Origin: Stagonosporopsis chrysanthemi
Taxonomy: Eukaryota > Ascomycota > Dothideomycetes > Pleosporales > Didymellaceae
DNA length: 64,000 nt
Direction: 5' to 3'
Assembly: GCA_022560025.1 (NCBI GenBank)
Contig: JAFISE010000036.1
Coordinates: forward strand, 62,001 to 126,000
Position 1 is the first letter of the stretch. Each line of letters starts with the position of its first letter. Positions 34,931 through 46,249 of this stretch are shown one piece after another. The position numbers were made by a program, and so were the translations under genes. The notes below the pieces were generated by a model. It worked only from the letters and a program-made list of their open reading frames with translations, was not told the DNA's origin and ran no database searches.

Positions 34931-35882
34931 TTATGCGGAACCGCTGGCCGCACCAATAGCCAAGATGTTCTCCTCACCAAGTGTGTTCTGAATGAAGCGA
35001 GAGTTGAACTTGACGATCTTCTTGATGGCGTTGAAGTCCGCAACACCGACGTCAAGCGGGTCCTTGACGATGAGGAAAGTGACGCCCTCAGCGCAGGGAG
35101 GTGTGGTGAGCGAGCCGGAGTACTGCAGGATGTCCGAGGACGCAATCTTCTGCTGTACACTGCTGAAGTCCAGACCGCTGGAGATGGTGGTGCTGGAGCC
35201 CGGGGTGGCGATCTTTCTCAGGCTCGAGCTGAGACCGGCGATGATGGGGTCGCTGTCCGAGGCGGAGACCTGGAACATCAGGGCAATGACAGCAAGCTGG
35301 GTGCTGTCGCCTGTGAGGGGTTAGTTGTGATGTTGGAGGAGTGGGGATGGGGGTTTACGTACGGACACCCTGGTGGACCATGTGGACCTCGAGCGGGTAG
35401 TACTCGTCGTTGATGTGGTGCTCAGACGGGGTATGCATGTGGAACTGCCTAAGGCGGAAGTCTGCTCCATTAAAGCGGGTGGTGCCGTTAACGACGACCT
35501 CGATAGTGGTTCCCAGGTTCAAGAAGTCAACGGACTGATCCGGGATGTCAACAACCGGGCGGCCGTTGGCAGCGCCGATAGTGGAATCTGAGGAGGATTC
35601 GTTAACACAAGCTCGCTTGTGGATAATCACGTCCCGTCTTGTCAGGTTCCCTGGAAGATCTTCCGTACCGATGTTGATGGGAGACTGGTTGGTGCCAGTC
35701 CTGCAAGCTTCGTTCTCAGCGGCGAGCGAGGCCCAGTTAAACGGACCATCCTGAGGACCGTAACCAAAGTCACTGACCTCGACGGTGTCGTTCTCGCTGC
35801 CAGCGGCACGCTTGAACATCGACAGACCGTGGAGGCAGGTCGCGGAGGCCGTGGAGGCGAGGAGAAGGGTCTTGAAAAGCAT
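34931..35882 (-). CDS. Secreted alpha-carbonic anhydrase
   Basis: Two exons, 35882-35363 and 35310-34931, give 299 aa; the 52-bp intron has a GTACGT donor and CACAG acceptor. The enzyme hydrates CO2 to bicarbonate. An N-terminal signal peptide (LFKTLLLASTASATC) suggests secretion or cell-wall location. The alpha-CA signature FHMHTPSEHH supplies two zinc His (148 and 150), with the third at His167 in LEVHMVH; NQSPINI and LTTPPCAEG complete the active site, so it looks functional. Several N-glycosylation sequons (NDT, NLT, NES, NGT) fit an extracellular protein. Alpha-type enzymes are present in only some ascomycetes, which mostly rely on beta-type enzymes. A TATATAA lies about 112 bp upstream. 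Confidence 0.92.
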
Positions 35883-38800
35883 GTTGATGAGAGTTGCTGC
35901 TGTGCGAAAAAAGCCAGTAAAGAGTGTATGTGCTGCTGAAAGAAGCTGTTGGTGCTGATGATGATGTGTTTAATCCACGGAAGACCAAGTCTCTTATATA
36001 GATGGCTGGAAGGCCCACAGGCGATCAAGTGATTGTGGGGTAGAAGAGCCGACGATCAACGTCCGAAGGTGTTCCGACAGGGAAGTAGAGTATGCACAGA
36101 ATCCAGATGGTGCAACAAAACGGCCGTGGAATTAGACAAGAGACGCTAGGACACTACTGCAAGTAACGATGGTGTAGTAGGAATAAGGCCGCAGGGTCAA
36201 TGCCAAACGCTCGGATAAACTAATGCTGAGAGGAAAAGGACCGCAACGAAAGTACTGCCTGAGTCGACTGGTTATGCCACCCCAAGTTCGAGACCAAGCC
36301 CCAAGATATACTCCAGACAGAGCAGTACCCTGTAGGCCCGGATGCTCAGCATCTTACCCATGCTGACCAGCCTCCAGTCCGGAGGCGCTGGCCAAGATCT
36401 ACTGACCGAGCCAAGTCATACGCTCCACGCTCCTTGGGGCGAATGGCCGGGGTTTTCAGAAGGCGGTATGCGAGGAGGAGGGTCCCAGAGGATGCGCGCT
36501 AAGTGGTGTCGAAAACCTGCACAGCGCATATTCCTCTCAAGACTAAAGAACACCATATTAAGACTTCTGACAGTTGCTTGGATGCCCCTGCGTCGTCACA
36601 GAGTGTCAGGTCTGTGTTAGTGAGCAACAGGACGCTGACAGGCGTGGCTCGGATCAAACGAGTGCGAAGCGCAATGCCACACTAACATTGTCATCGGGGT
36701 TGTTGAAGCTGCTCGAGGCGGTCGGGATTCGTACAGAGCTAGGCCGATGCAACTGCAGCCGTTGCCTTCCCAGACCCGTCGGAGATCTGCATGCTGATGC
36801 AAGTTAGTAGACTCAAAAGTGCGATGTTGGCGCCCATGCGATCAACAACGGCCTCCCCGGTTCTGAAACTCCACTTGGGTCTCGTCGATGATGCTTGGCG
36901 ACCTCTCAGCGCAGGCCTGTCAGTCCCGCTTTGAGTGGATTATTATTCGGGGCATTACGACAATAACTCACGACAGGCATACGGATCCTTGTATTGCCGT
37001 GACGGAGCCCAGGCTTCGACTCTCCTCCAATGCGAGCAGCTGCATTTCTTCCCCAGACGGACGCTGCCTGAGGCGTTCCCGCTCCACCCGTTCAAACGTG
37101 AAGACTCCTAGGAATCAGCTCACAACTGAAACACGACATTTGGAAGGGAGAACTGGAGGTTGAGGCTTTCAAGCAGCTTTGCTGGGGGTATCGAAGCCAC
37201 GTCTTGCCTGCGTTTCTCATAGCGCTGGGTATTTCGGCGTTGTACGCTCATCAACCGCAGCTTCGTGGCACAACGGAGAAGCAGATGAGCGCCAAGTTTG
37301 AAGAGTGCTGGCCAGGCGGCGCCAAGTGCAGGCGGAAGAGGCGTGCGGTCGAAGCCCGCTGTGCAGAAGCCAGCCTCGCGCCATCAACGATAATTTCCCG
37401 CCTGCGCATGCATCATCGTGGGAGACCGTTGGCAACGACTTTTCCAAAGGGAAGGCGTCACTGACGATCGCAGTTCACCGTCTTGTCACCTTGCTGTCAA
37501 GATTATCATGCGCGTCCATGCAGTGCAAACACGCACGGATACCGCTAGCCTTATCGAGGGAACTTGTAACGGCGGACCAAAGCTTGAAATCTCTTCTACA
37601 CCACGATCCCTTCACGACAGACTGCTTGTAGGGCCGTGCTGGTTGCGACCGCGTACGCACTCGATCTCGGGCCTGCCGATCTAATTTCGGTGCTTTGACG
37701 GCCCCCAAGTCGTACCCAAGCTTCTGGCATTCAATCTCTCCAACACCATGCCAAGTATCCACAGATCTTCTGAGTGAAACACATGCGCATGCTGGATACC
37801 GGCGCTTGGCATTCGGGCTTATCGACTTATCACAGCCGCCTGTCAATCTGGTGGCTTGCCACCAGCCTGGACTGCTCGGTCGTATCGCACGTGTGAAGAC
37901 GATCCAGGAGAACGCCGTGAGGGCGCCGGGGCCACGGTAGATGACGCGCCTAGAATACTTTTAGAACACTGACAGCACGTTTTAGGAAGATGTTTGACCT
38001 GATCGAGATATGATCTTTACAAGGGCCTGGACTGTCTGCTTACACCTGACGACCTCTCAACGCCGGCCAAGCAATGCAGCTTCACCGTCCAAGCACATCA
38101 AAATGAGCGTAATCGCGCACTGCCTCAACTGCTCGCCGCGGTACCAGACGGACGACATGATTCACTCAGTAGCACCAGATGGCAAGATGCTGCAAATGGC
38201 TGACCCCGTCTTGGTCTCAGCCTCCTTTCGTCCGCCGGCCTTGTCACCTTGAAGAAGGACCTATCTCGTCCGCTGTTAGCAACGAAGATCGTCAGGTACG
38301 ATCTGCATCGGGCAATTTTCCCTTTGCGGTCAAGCATATCTGGACGACATCCTTCCTAGGAGGATGCTGACTGCCGCATTCCGTACAGTAGCGACGGCTG
38401 CTGGCATGCGCAACACAGCTTGGAAGCACCGAGCCGTTCACCTGTGTCACACGTGGGCGAAACGTGGCTTACCATTTGTATCTTCGGTCTTATGGTAGCC
38501 AAGAGATCTACTGACCAGAATTGGCTCGTTCAAATTCAAGTTATCATACTCCGTTTGCTTTTAGAAGGGCTGTTTGCCAACACTTGGCTTTGCGATGACG
38601 AACTTCGTCGTACGATAGGAAGACGACCCCCTAGTATGCACTACTATGTCTGCCCCTTGATTTCACCCGAGCCTGCCGTATATCAGTGCAGTCTCTCCTG
38701 CGATCAGGGCTCTGAGACATCATAGCGGGTCGTCGTCGTAATGATAACAAAGTGTCCAATGGTCAGCTTGCACAATAAGAAGTGTATACCACAATAGGAG

Positions 38801-39002
38801 ATAGATACCAGAATACCATCATTACGTATGCTATATATATATCTTACTCCGGCACGGTCTCCAGCTCTCGGACCCACGCATCAATATACTCCTGATCCTC
38901 CGTTCCGCACTCAGACTGCAAATCCTGAACCCAAGCTTTTGACTTCCGCATCCTTCTTTTCGTTCTTTCGTCCATGTGGTCCCACTCCCCGTGCCCTAAC
39001 CA
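35883..39002. other. About 3.1 kb with no supported gene
   Basis: Apart from the carbonic anhydrase promoter, I see only short frames on both strands, with no domain and no splice structure. There are no obvious terminal repeats or transposase remnants. It could hold a non-coding RNA gene, a decayed element or a long regulatory region. Confidence 0.5.
35994..36000 (-). promoter_or_regulatory. TATA box of the carbonic anhydrase gene
   Basis: TATATAA on the minus strand lies about 112 bp before the ATG at 35882, followed by a leader rich in CAGCA and CATCA motifs. The position fits a core promoter. Confidence 0.55.
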
Positions 39003-40457
39003 TCAGAAGAACTGCCCTTCCTTCTTACCCTCTGGCGCATTCACCTTCTCGCCTTCATTCTGACCATAGCCAGTCACGCCTGAAAGAAGGCCACCTACAC
39101 CCCTCCCAACTCCCCCAAGTGTACTGCCAACACCGCCGATAATATCGCCTTTCCCGAGCTTGCCCACGCCGTCGCCGAGGCCGCTGGTTATACCGCCCAC
39201 GGCGTTCGAAGCGCCTTTGCCCACGTTACTGACCACGCCTCCCACGGGGCCTCCGACGGTTTTGCCCACGCCTCCAAGTCCGTCGCCGACGGTGTTGCCC
39301 AGACCTTTCCCGGCGCCTTTGACCGTGTTGCCAACTCCAGACGTAGCGCCCGCAACAGTGCCACGGACATCACCTTTGCTCAGAGCGCCTGTAGTCTTGG
39401 ACACAGTGCCTTGCACGCCCTTTGTCGCCGCGCCAGCAGTGTAGTAAAGATTGTCGGCTGCGCCTGTGGCTGTCTTGCCCACGTTGTCAGTAACGTGTTT
39501 GACAGGCTTGCCCACACCGCCGGGGACTCGGTCAAGCCCGTTTCCTACCACGCCTGTGGCACCGTTGATACCAGAGTTCAGACCAGAAGTTGCAGAGTCG
39601 GCGACTGTGTTCACGATGCCGGTGGTCGCACCAACGGTGGAGTTGACGCTGCTTGAGGCAGCGCCAGCGCCGCGAGACACAACGTTCTTCTTGGGTGCAG
39701 GGGCAGCTTGGCCTGGGGCCGGGTGAGCACGTATTACGGAGTTAGGGGTTGGCCACGTACCATCGATGTTCTTCTTCACGGGGGTAGCCTTCGCAGGGGT
39801 AATTGCAGACTTAGTCGCCGGGTTCGCAGCCGACTTGGGGGGATTGGCCGTAGTCTTGGTAGGCGTTGGTCCTGTGCCTGTCGTTGTTGTGCTAGCCGGA
39901 TTGGTAGCCCCAGTCTTAGCAACTGGCGTGCTTCCAGTCGCGTTGAGCTTCCTGGGTACCCTTTTCGCGGGCGTGACAGTAGTGTCTGCGGCACTTGTGG
40001 CTACAGGTGTTACCTTCTTGGTAGCAGCCGTTCCAGTTGTAGTTGCAGGCTTCGAGGCGGCACTGATCGCCGTCTTCCCTGTAGACGAAGCGGTAGTCGC
40101 GGTCTTCTTCAAAGGTGTAGCAGTGGGCTTTGCTGATGTAGACGCGGTAGTAACAGCACTGCGTATTGGTAGCTTCTTCTGTGTGCCTAGAGGTGTCCTT
40201 GGCTTAGCTGCTGACGAGGCTGTGCTTGTGGCCTTCTTGACAGGAGGGACTGGTGTGGTCTTCGACGCAGCGGATGGTGTAGCCTTGGCTGGCGTAGAGA
40301 CAGGTTTCTTTGCTGCTGGTGTACCTCCTGCGGTTTTGGCGACGCTGTTGACGCTTGCTAGAGCATCATATCAGCTTTGAGAACATAAAGCATTGCTTGG
40401 ATACCCACATTGCATCGCGCCAGTCTGCTTCTTGAGATCGGCAACCACGTCAGTCAT
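39003..40457 (-). CDS. Bipartite low-complexity protein: Ala/Thr/Pro/Lys-rich then Gly-rich
   Basis: Exon 1 is 40457-40409 and exon 2 starts at 40357 after a 51-bp intron (GTGGGT donor, TAG acceptor). The main product is 467 aa. The first 230 or so residues are rich in Ala, Thr, Pro and Lys with repeated TPAK/KPAT-like units, resembling histone H1 tails. The second half (about 230-450) is made of short Gly/Val/Ala/Asn repeats such as GVGNTVKGAGKGLGNTV, which could form glycine-zipper or LEA-like helices. It ends in a charged tail (GEKVNAPEGKKEGQFF). A 48-bp piece at 39713-39760 has GTACGT, CCTAAC and CCAG signals yet is in frame and stop-free, so 451 aa is also possible. I recognise no family. 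Confidence 0.7.
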
Positions 40458-41045
40458 TTTGGGCTTTCAAACACGATTTAGCAAACCGAATGGAGAAGAC
40501 CGATAGCAACGATTGTCTGAGATGATCGACGGCAATATGGAGCTGGCATTGTAGACACACAGTGGAGCTCAAGACATCATGACCTAATACGTCATCCTTC
40601 GGCTGAATCCCTGTTGTGCAACTTGCGAGGCTGCGGGGAATCTTGTTTTCCGACACGACTGATCGCCTCTGAGCGCCGTTTGCAGGGTTCCTGGAGATTT
40701 TGGACCCTGGCCTCCAAATCGCGCCAATCTGCGTTATCGTTCCTGGCCCCGCCCCGCTGACTGGGATAACACCGTTGAAGCTAATGACATCTTGGCTAGC
40801 CAAACGTAATGTACTTGGACATGATATACAAGATCCCCCGATTCCATCGAGCATTCAAGAAGTCTCTCTCATGAATTCCATCTCGCACAGGGACGACGCA
40901 TAACCTAAACCCCCCATCAGGCTAAGTTGCATACAGGCTCTGGTTTGGAACATGTACTTTGCCATGAACTGTATCGATGTCCTGAATACCTTTGCTTGTA
41001 ACGAGGACATATTCTCGCGCTGGAAGCCGACTATGAGTGGAGATC
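40458..41045. other. Intergenic, about 590 bp
   Basis: This stretch holds the promoter of the Gly-rich gene and the 3' side of the acidic nuclear-looking gene. Nothing else seen. Confidence 0.5.
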
Positions 41046-43010
41046 CTACTCCTTATCTAACTCCGCTTCCAAACTGCCGAGGAGATCTGGGCTATTCTCA
41101 GATGGCGCCACTGAGGTTCCCTCCTGCACTGCTGCCTCTACAGGCTCTGGTTCCGGTACAGACACATATGTCTTCACCGGCTCCCCAACTAGGACATCCA
41201 CGCTTGTAGGTAAAGAACCGGTCTCTTTAGAAGGGATAGGTGCAGGAGCGGATTCCGAGGCTGTGGGTTCCGAAGCTGCTGGCTCCGGTACAATCGGTAC
41301 GACTGAATCAGCTGGTTCAGCTGGTTCAATTGGTTCAACCATTTCAACCGGCTCAGTTGACTCGACTGGCTCAGCTGTACTAACAGGATCAACTGGATCA
41401 ATCGTTGTTGATGAAGTGGGCAACTGGCTTGCCGAGTTTTGCCGGCTATGATTGGCTGTAGATAATGGAAGATCTGGCGAACTGGACCGTTTCTGAGCAT
41501 CAGCCAGTACCTCCGGCTCTGGTACGGATGTCGGCATAGGTTGCTCTTCCTTTAGTGGGTGTTCTAAGGTTTCGAGCGGTATGCTGGTAGACGTCTCTGT
41601 TACGACAGTCGGCTCTGTAGGCGCAGCAATGTCAGGCGCATCTGTCATCTCCACGACTGGACCGCTAGTGGGTACGATCGGCGCCTTCGAAGGTGTTACA
41701 GGGGCTCCGTCATCTTGATCCTGGTCTTGATCGTGGTCATGGTCTTGCTCTTCCTCATCTGAGCCCTCATCCCCAGACTCGTCATCCTCCCCAGCCTCAC
41801 CCATTGGTGTATCTCGATCAGAAGGCTCCATGGATTCTCCTTCCCCAGCCTTCAAGTCGCGAATAGTAGGTATATCGCCGCTGGCAACGGGTGCTGGAGT
41901 TCCTTGCCCCTCTGCGCCTTCAACGAAATCAACCCTCTTCCTGCCTCTCCCTGGGCCTGGTCGAGGAATGTGCTTCGTCTTCTTCTTCTTAGGAGGCGGT
42001 GGTCTTCTACGTGGTGGTGTTTGTTGCAGTATGTCATTCGCCACCACTATACCTTCTGCGTTGACCACACCGACTCCTTCTACAATTGTACCAGGCGCTG
42101 CAATGACTGGTGCAACCTCAATAGCTGCGTCTGTAGGTGCAACTTCGCCTTCAACGGTCTGTCCTTCTGGTGCTAGGACTTTGTATACCGCGACGTTACC
42201 TTCGGCGTCTAGCTTCTTGACCTTGGTCTCTCTCAGCGGAGCCTGAACCTGGCCGTTGATGTATTGTGATGGCAATCCTTTCCGCCTCTTTGCAAGATAT
42301 TCGGGTTCTGGTGCTTCGTTGTGTCGCGCGATCTTCACATACTTCTTGACAGTGAATCCTACAGGGACTTCTTTATGTTCTGTTTCCTCGTCTTTCATCT
42401 CATTTTCGTCATCCTCAGGCGGCGCTGGTGGCTTGATCGTACGTCCAGAGCGCGCAGCACGGAGTAACTGTTGTGAGTGCTCCGGCAACATGTGAGAGTC
42501 CCGCGGCATAGGTAATTCGGGCCAGGCATTGACATCTATCGGCTTGTTGTCGGTAGTGTTTGGACCAACAGTCACTTCGATCTCTCTATACTGGTTGATA
42601 GGAAGTCCTTCCAGTACATTATGCTCAATCTGCCCACGGCCAGGTCTGTTGGATCTGTCTCGGTTTCGGAACTGGTCATGTGATGTTAGCCAAGTATCAG
42701 ACATCATGCTAGTGGCAGAGCAGAGGGAGAGTATGCGCGACTTGAAAATGGACACGGGCGGATAGGCGACATCTGAATCAATGTTCGCCATTTGCTTCAG
42801 GCGTCGAGCCTCACGCGTCCTTTCCAAGTGTGCATAGCTTCTTATTTTTGGACCCATTCTTGCTTTTAGCATGCTATAAAGTTCTTGACCCGTAGAAAAA
42901 GATGAAATTATTGGTAATAAGGATGGATGCGCCGAACGGTACCAAAGCGGTGAATGCAAGCCACAGGTCAAGATAGGGTTGGGTTCTGGGAGATGACGTA
43001 CTCGAGACAT
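41046..43010 (-). CDS. Uncharacterised acidic, nuclear-looking fungal protein
   Basis: Open from ATG 43010 to 41046 (654 aa). The ordered-looking part is residues about 50-300: GPKIRSYAHLERTREARRLK, then RPGRGQIEHNVLEGLP and VNAWPELPMPRDSHMLPEHS, which read like conserved motifs but match no family I can name. After it come a basic segment RRRPPPPKKKKTKHIPRPGP (a likely nuclear signal and AT-hook-like), an acidic Asp/Glu stretch (about 430-460) and a Pro/Glu/Val-rich C-terminus. A stretch of 84 bp at 42672-42755 has GTGTCC, CTAAC and CAG signals, in frame and stop-free; removing it joins DVAYPP to FRNRDR. The true start may be the Met of MLKARMGPK further in, since the first 45 residues look less protein-like. 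Confidence 0.65.
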   Translation of the reverse strand: MSRVRHLPEPNPILTCGLHSPLWYRSAHPSLLPIISSFSTGQELYSMLKARMGPKIRSYAHLERTREARRLKQMANIDSDVAYPPVSIFKSRILSLCSATSMMSDTWLTSHDQFRNRDRSNRPGRGQIEHNVLEGLPINQYREIEVTVGPNTTDNKPIDVNAWPELPMPRDSHMLPEHSQQLLRAARSGRTIKPPAPPEDDENEMKDEETEHKEVPVGFTVKKYVKIARHNEAPEPEYLAKRRKGLPSQYINGQVQAPLRETKVKKLDAEGNVAVYKVLAPEGQTVEGEVAPTDAAIEVAPVIAAPGTIVEGVGVVNAEGIVVANDILQQTPPRRRPPPPKKKKTKHIPRPGPGRGRKRVDFVEGAEGQGTPAPVASGDIPTIRDLKAGEGESMEPSDRDTPMGEAGEDDESGDEGSDEEEQDHDHDQDQDQDDGAPVTPSKAPIVPTSGPVVEMTDAPDIAAPTEPTVVTETSTSIPLETLEHPLKEEQPMPTSVPEPEVLADAQKRSSSPDLPLSTANHSRQNSASQLPTSSTTIDPVDPVSTAEPVESTEPVEMVEPIEPAEPADSVVPIVPEPAASEPTASESAPAPIPSKETGSLPTSVDVLVGEPVKTYVSVPEPEPVEAAVQEGTSVAPSENSPDLLGSLEAELDKE

Positions 43011-43613
43011 TCTGAAAGGTAAGAACCACGACAGTGGGTCGCGCAGTCCTCAGGTGGTCGCGCGTTTGTTGCGGTGAAGGGTAATGGCAGGCGCGTTGGA
43101 CGTGACCTGGAAGTCGCGTTGCGACTGCTTCAGGCGGCGCTGGCTGCGACCGTGCGCGCGCTTGGGCCAATCAGTACCATGGGCCGCCATCTCGCTGCAT
43201 GCACAGGATTCAGAACAATTGTGCAGATGTTGACTTCTTCATCGGTACGGGTGTGATGTCTGTGCGGAAGAGTGTGTTACATGAAGACAAAAGAAGGGCC
43301 TAGGGTCTGCTTTTGCAACGTGTAGGAAGCGGGTGTCAGACGGAGCGCTCAGATTGACAGCGATGAACCATTTCAAGACAATCCATTCAATGTCCAGGGC
43401 TACGCTGATAAATTATCTCCATTATAATACATGTTTTCATATCTTGCCGAGACATCTGACGGTTCTATGAGTTCATCTACTCGTGTAAAAGTGGTTGTTC
43501 CGTATTGTTACATAATCCAGAAAGCTTTCCCGCCAACTTGTATTGCTTGTGAATTGAATCAATCCCATCTATATCTGCGTTAGCATTGTCTATCAATTGA
43601 AAATCGATGACTC
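43011..43613. other. Intergenic, about 600 bp
   Basis: This stretch lies upstream of the acidic protein and downstream of Isd11. A hydrophobic minus-strand frame around 42874-43170 is treated as a shadow. No other gene was seen. Confidence 0.45.
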
Positions 43614-44249
43614 TTACCCTTGATCCTTCTGTCTTACGATGTCGTTCCTGTCACCTGTCTGCTTGCCCTCTTTGCCACCTTCAACCACCAACCGATCGAT
43701 CTGGTAGAACTGGCTGATGACTGTCTGCCTCTGCGATGTGTCAGCTACGGCCCCCAGTTCCCATAAACAGATGCGAAGTCTCGTGTGACCTCACACACCC
43801 AAAGGCGCTCCATCCAGGCAGTCGCCATGGTGCTGCCTCGACCCAACTACGACGTACCTTCAGCATCTGCAGCTCTTTTAATCCCCTCTGCATAAGCTCC
43901 TGTATCCTCCGCTCTTCTGATTCTTTCTGGTATTCCCGAAAGGCATCGCGTGTTCTCCGTTTGGCGTATTCCCGGAAGTTGTAGGCGGCGAACTGGCTGC
44001 CCTGTCGCAGCAGTGAACGATACTGCGCGGGAGAGGTTAGCTCTCTGACAGATGTGTATCGTAACGCCGCAATCGCGCGATATATGCGCTGCTTTGCACA
44101 TGGTTGGAGCAAGAGGCGACAGCTTGGTGTCGACTCGCAACGCGGAAGTGCAACGACCATGCACAGCGGAGATTGAGGGGCGATTGGAGACGTACCAGTG
44201 AGCGCACTTGGTAGGGCATGTCGCCCTTCGTTGCTTGTGCTAGAGACAT
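43614..44249 (-). CDS. ISD11: Isd11/LYRM4, LYR-motif subunit of the cysteine desulfurase complex
   Basis: Three exons (44249-44196, 44022-43858, 43730-43614) give 111 aa. Intron 1 is 173 bp and intron 2 is 127 bp, both longer than usual here. Removing intron 1 creates QVRSLYRSLLRQ; the intron falls between the Leu and Tyr of the LYR motif itself. The following [20 protein letters not shown] is the Isd11 signature. The protein stabilises the Nfs1 cysteine desulfurase with acyl carrier protein in the mitochondrial matrix, the first step of Fe-S cluster synthesis. Normal size for the family (about 90-110 aa). At the 3' end the reading GGG TAA overlaps a GTAAGAG donor; use of a 43-bp intron (43575-43617) would change the last residues and move the stop to 43559. 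Confidence 0.88.
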
Positions 44250-44675
44250 GTCGATATGCGTTGGCTAGAATGTTGATGTAAAGCTACGGCGAAGGCATGC
44301 GCATGGAAATAATGTTGCTGATTAGGTCATAGTTCTGCGTCTGGGGTCGCGCGGCGAAAGCTTTGAGCCCGGCCGGCGAACGCGGAGATATTTCCTTGAG
44401 CTCGAACACGATTCGATGATGCACTTTATGTGATTGACTGATGTGAATCGCTTCCACGAATAGATTTGTTCGTACAATTTTGAAGGGTATAAATGCAGCC
44501 GGGGGACATGATGCAAAATCCCCACCACCCACCCCGGGTATACTCCGTACGAGCGTCGAAGCGCCATAACTCCATCCAATGCAGAAGATTGTAAGCCTTT
44601 ACGCAGGCTGTGACAGCGTGCTAAGCAGTAGTTTTGAGCGCTTCTCAAGAAAGTATAGTACCTTACCGTGGCATT

Positions 44676-46249
44676 CTAATGACGGTGCTTCTCCTGGATC
44701 CTTCGCAGTTGCTCTTGTACGGTCATTGACTGCATTTGCTGAATGCGTGCAGCATCCTTAGCAGGATCTGGCTGTCCGTCGTACGAGACAGCTGCCTTCT
44801 TTCTACGAGCTTCCTCCTCAGCGGAAATTGGCTGACCAGTTGCACCGTCGTAGATATCGTCACGTTGGCTGGCAAAGCGCTTGAGGTTGTTTGCCACATC
44901 TGCTGTGTTGATAGTGGTCGAGTAGCGTTGCTCGGCTTTGTCTCGTTGTTCTTTCCAGCGAGGGTCGAGTAATTCAACTAAGAACTTTGTCAGTCTGTAA
45001 TTTCAAGTCTAAGTAGCCAGCATGACGTACTCCGAATGTGCTCATCGATCTCGTTTGCAGGTATGTTCTGCTTGCAATTAGGGCACACGACTGTTGCGAT
45101 GTTGGCTTTCTTCGCCGCGCGGGGAACATAGTCTGTGACAATGCGCCCCGGCGCTCCACGTGTTGCAGCCTGCTGGCGCGCCCTCGTGTCAGCTTCTGCC
45201 TGAGCACGCGCTTGCTCTTCCTCACGTTGCCTCTGAGCAGCCATGTATGAATAGTCCTGGGGCGGCGGTGCGTATTGAGGGTATGCGGCGGGGGTGACAG
45301 GCACGGGCAGCGGTACTGGGTACGCTTGTTGAGGTGCGACGTTTTGTTGCGTGACATTGTAGTAGGCGGTATCGTCGGGCATAGCTTCCTCAAGGCGTCT
45401 TGTCGACAAGGAAACGGCAGCCTTTTGTTCAAGCGACGAAGACTGCAAATCATTGAGCAGTGCAGGCGGAGGGAGATCTGCAGCATCGTCGGCCTCATCG
45501 AAGAGCACTGTCGCTATGACAGCGAAATCATGCCAGTCAATCGAAGCATACTCCTTCTTCTCGTCCTCGGCCTTCTTCTCCTCCTTCTCCTTCTGCGCCG
45601 AGACGTACTTGACATACTCAGCACGGCCCTTCGCTCGCTCCAGAATATGGAAGCGGTTCTTGATGTTCTCCTGCAGTTCCGCAACGCGCGCTTCGACCGT
45701 CTGCTCTTCCTCCAGCAGGACCTTGTACTGATCAACAAGCGATCTGAAGAACTGGAAAAAACTGTGCTGCGGTCGTAGGAAATCGAACTGGAAGTTGCCA
45801 GATTCGCGGTTTCGGAGCTCCTTCAGCCAGTTCTCGCCAACGCGCGCTGTGTACAGAGCTGTCAGCTTTAGCACTTCAAGATCTTTGGCGCTGATGTTTG
45901 GCATGCGCGCGGAGAAGCGGAACTTGGCTGGCTCTGGAGGTCCCTTCGGCTTCTCCTGCACAGGCTGGGCAGCCTTCGCAGTGGGGCCATGGCCACTCCT
46001 CAACTGCTCCAGGTACCACATGAAGTACGGGTAGTAAGAATCATCCTCGAGGACAAAAGTGATTGTGCTCTTCGGGTCGTTGGCAATGCGCTGCTTCAGA
46101 GTTACGAGCATGGGATCGCCTCTGCGGAAAACGAAATCTGCGGTTCTAGCGACATGGACGCGAACAGCTGCTGGAGGGATGACAATGTTCTCGGGAGGCT
46201 TGACATCGAGGTCTATGGCTGCAGCGCTGTCTCCGTTCGAGACCGCCAT
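44676..46249 (-). CDS. Splicing factor SF3A1 (SAP114/Prp21 homologue)
   Basis: Two exons, 46249-45031 and 44977-44676, give 506 aa; the 53-bp intron has a GTACGT donor and TTAG acceptor and restores HIRIELLDPRW. SF3A1 belongs to the U2 snRNP SF3a complex that stabilises branch-site recognition. Two SURP modules are visible: VHVARTADFVFRRGDPMLV (about 30-95) and EVLKLTALYTARVGENWLKEL (about 125-195), followed by a coiled-coil-like charged region and a Pro-rich area. Near the C-terminus is CPNCKQNIPANEIDEHIRIE, a Cys2-His-type element found in Prp21 proteins. Compared with the animal protein it lacks a C-terminal ubiquitin-like domain, as in yeast. Start ATG 46249 lies 30 residues before the first SURP module. 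Confidence 0.88.

Noticed and set aside
42874..43170. Hydrophobic minus-strand frame overlapping the start of the acidic nuclear-looking protein
   Set aside because: No homology is recognised and no clear start with promoter or splice support; treated as a shadow, though the true N-terminus of the main gene is also uncertain.
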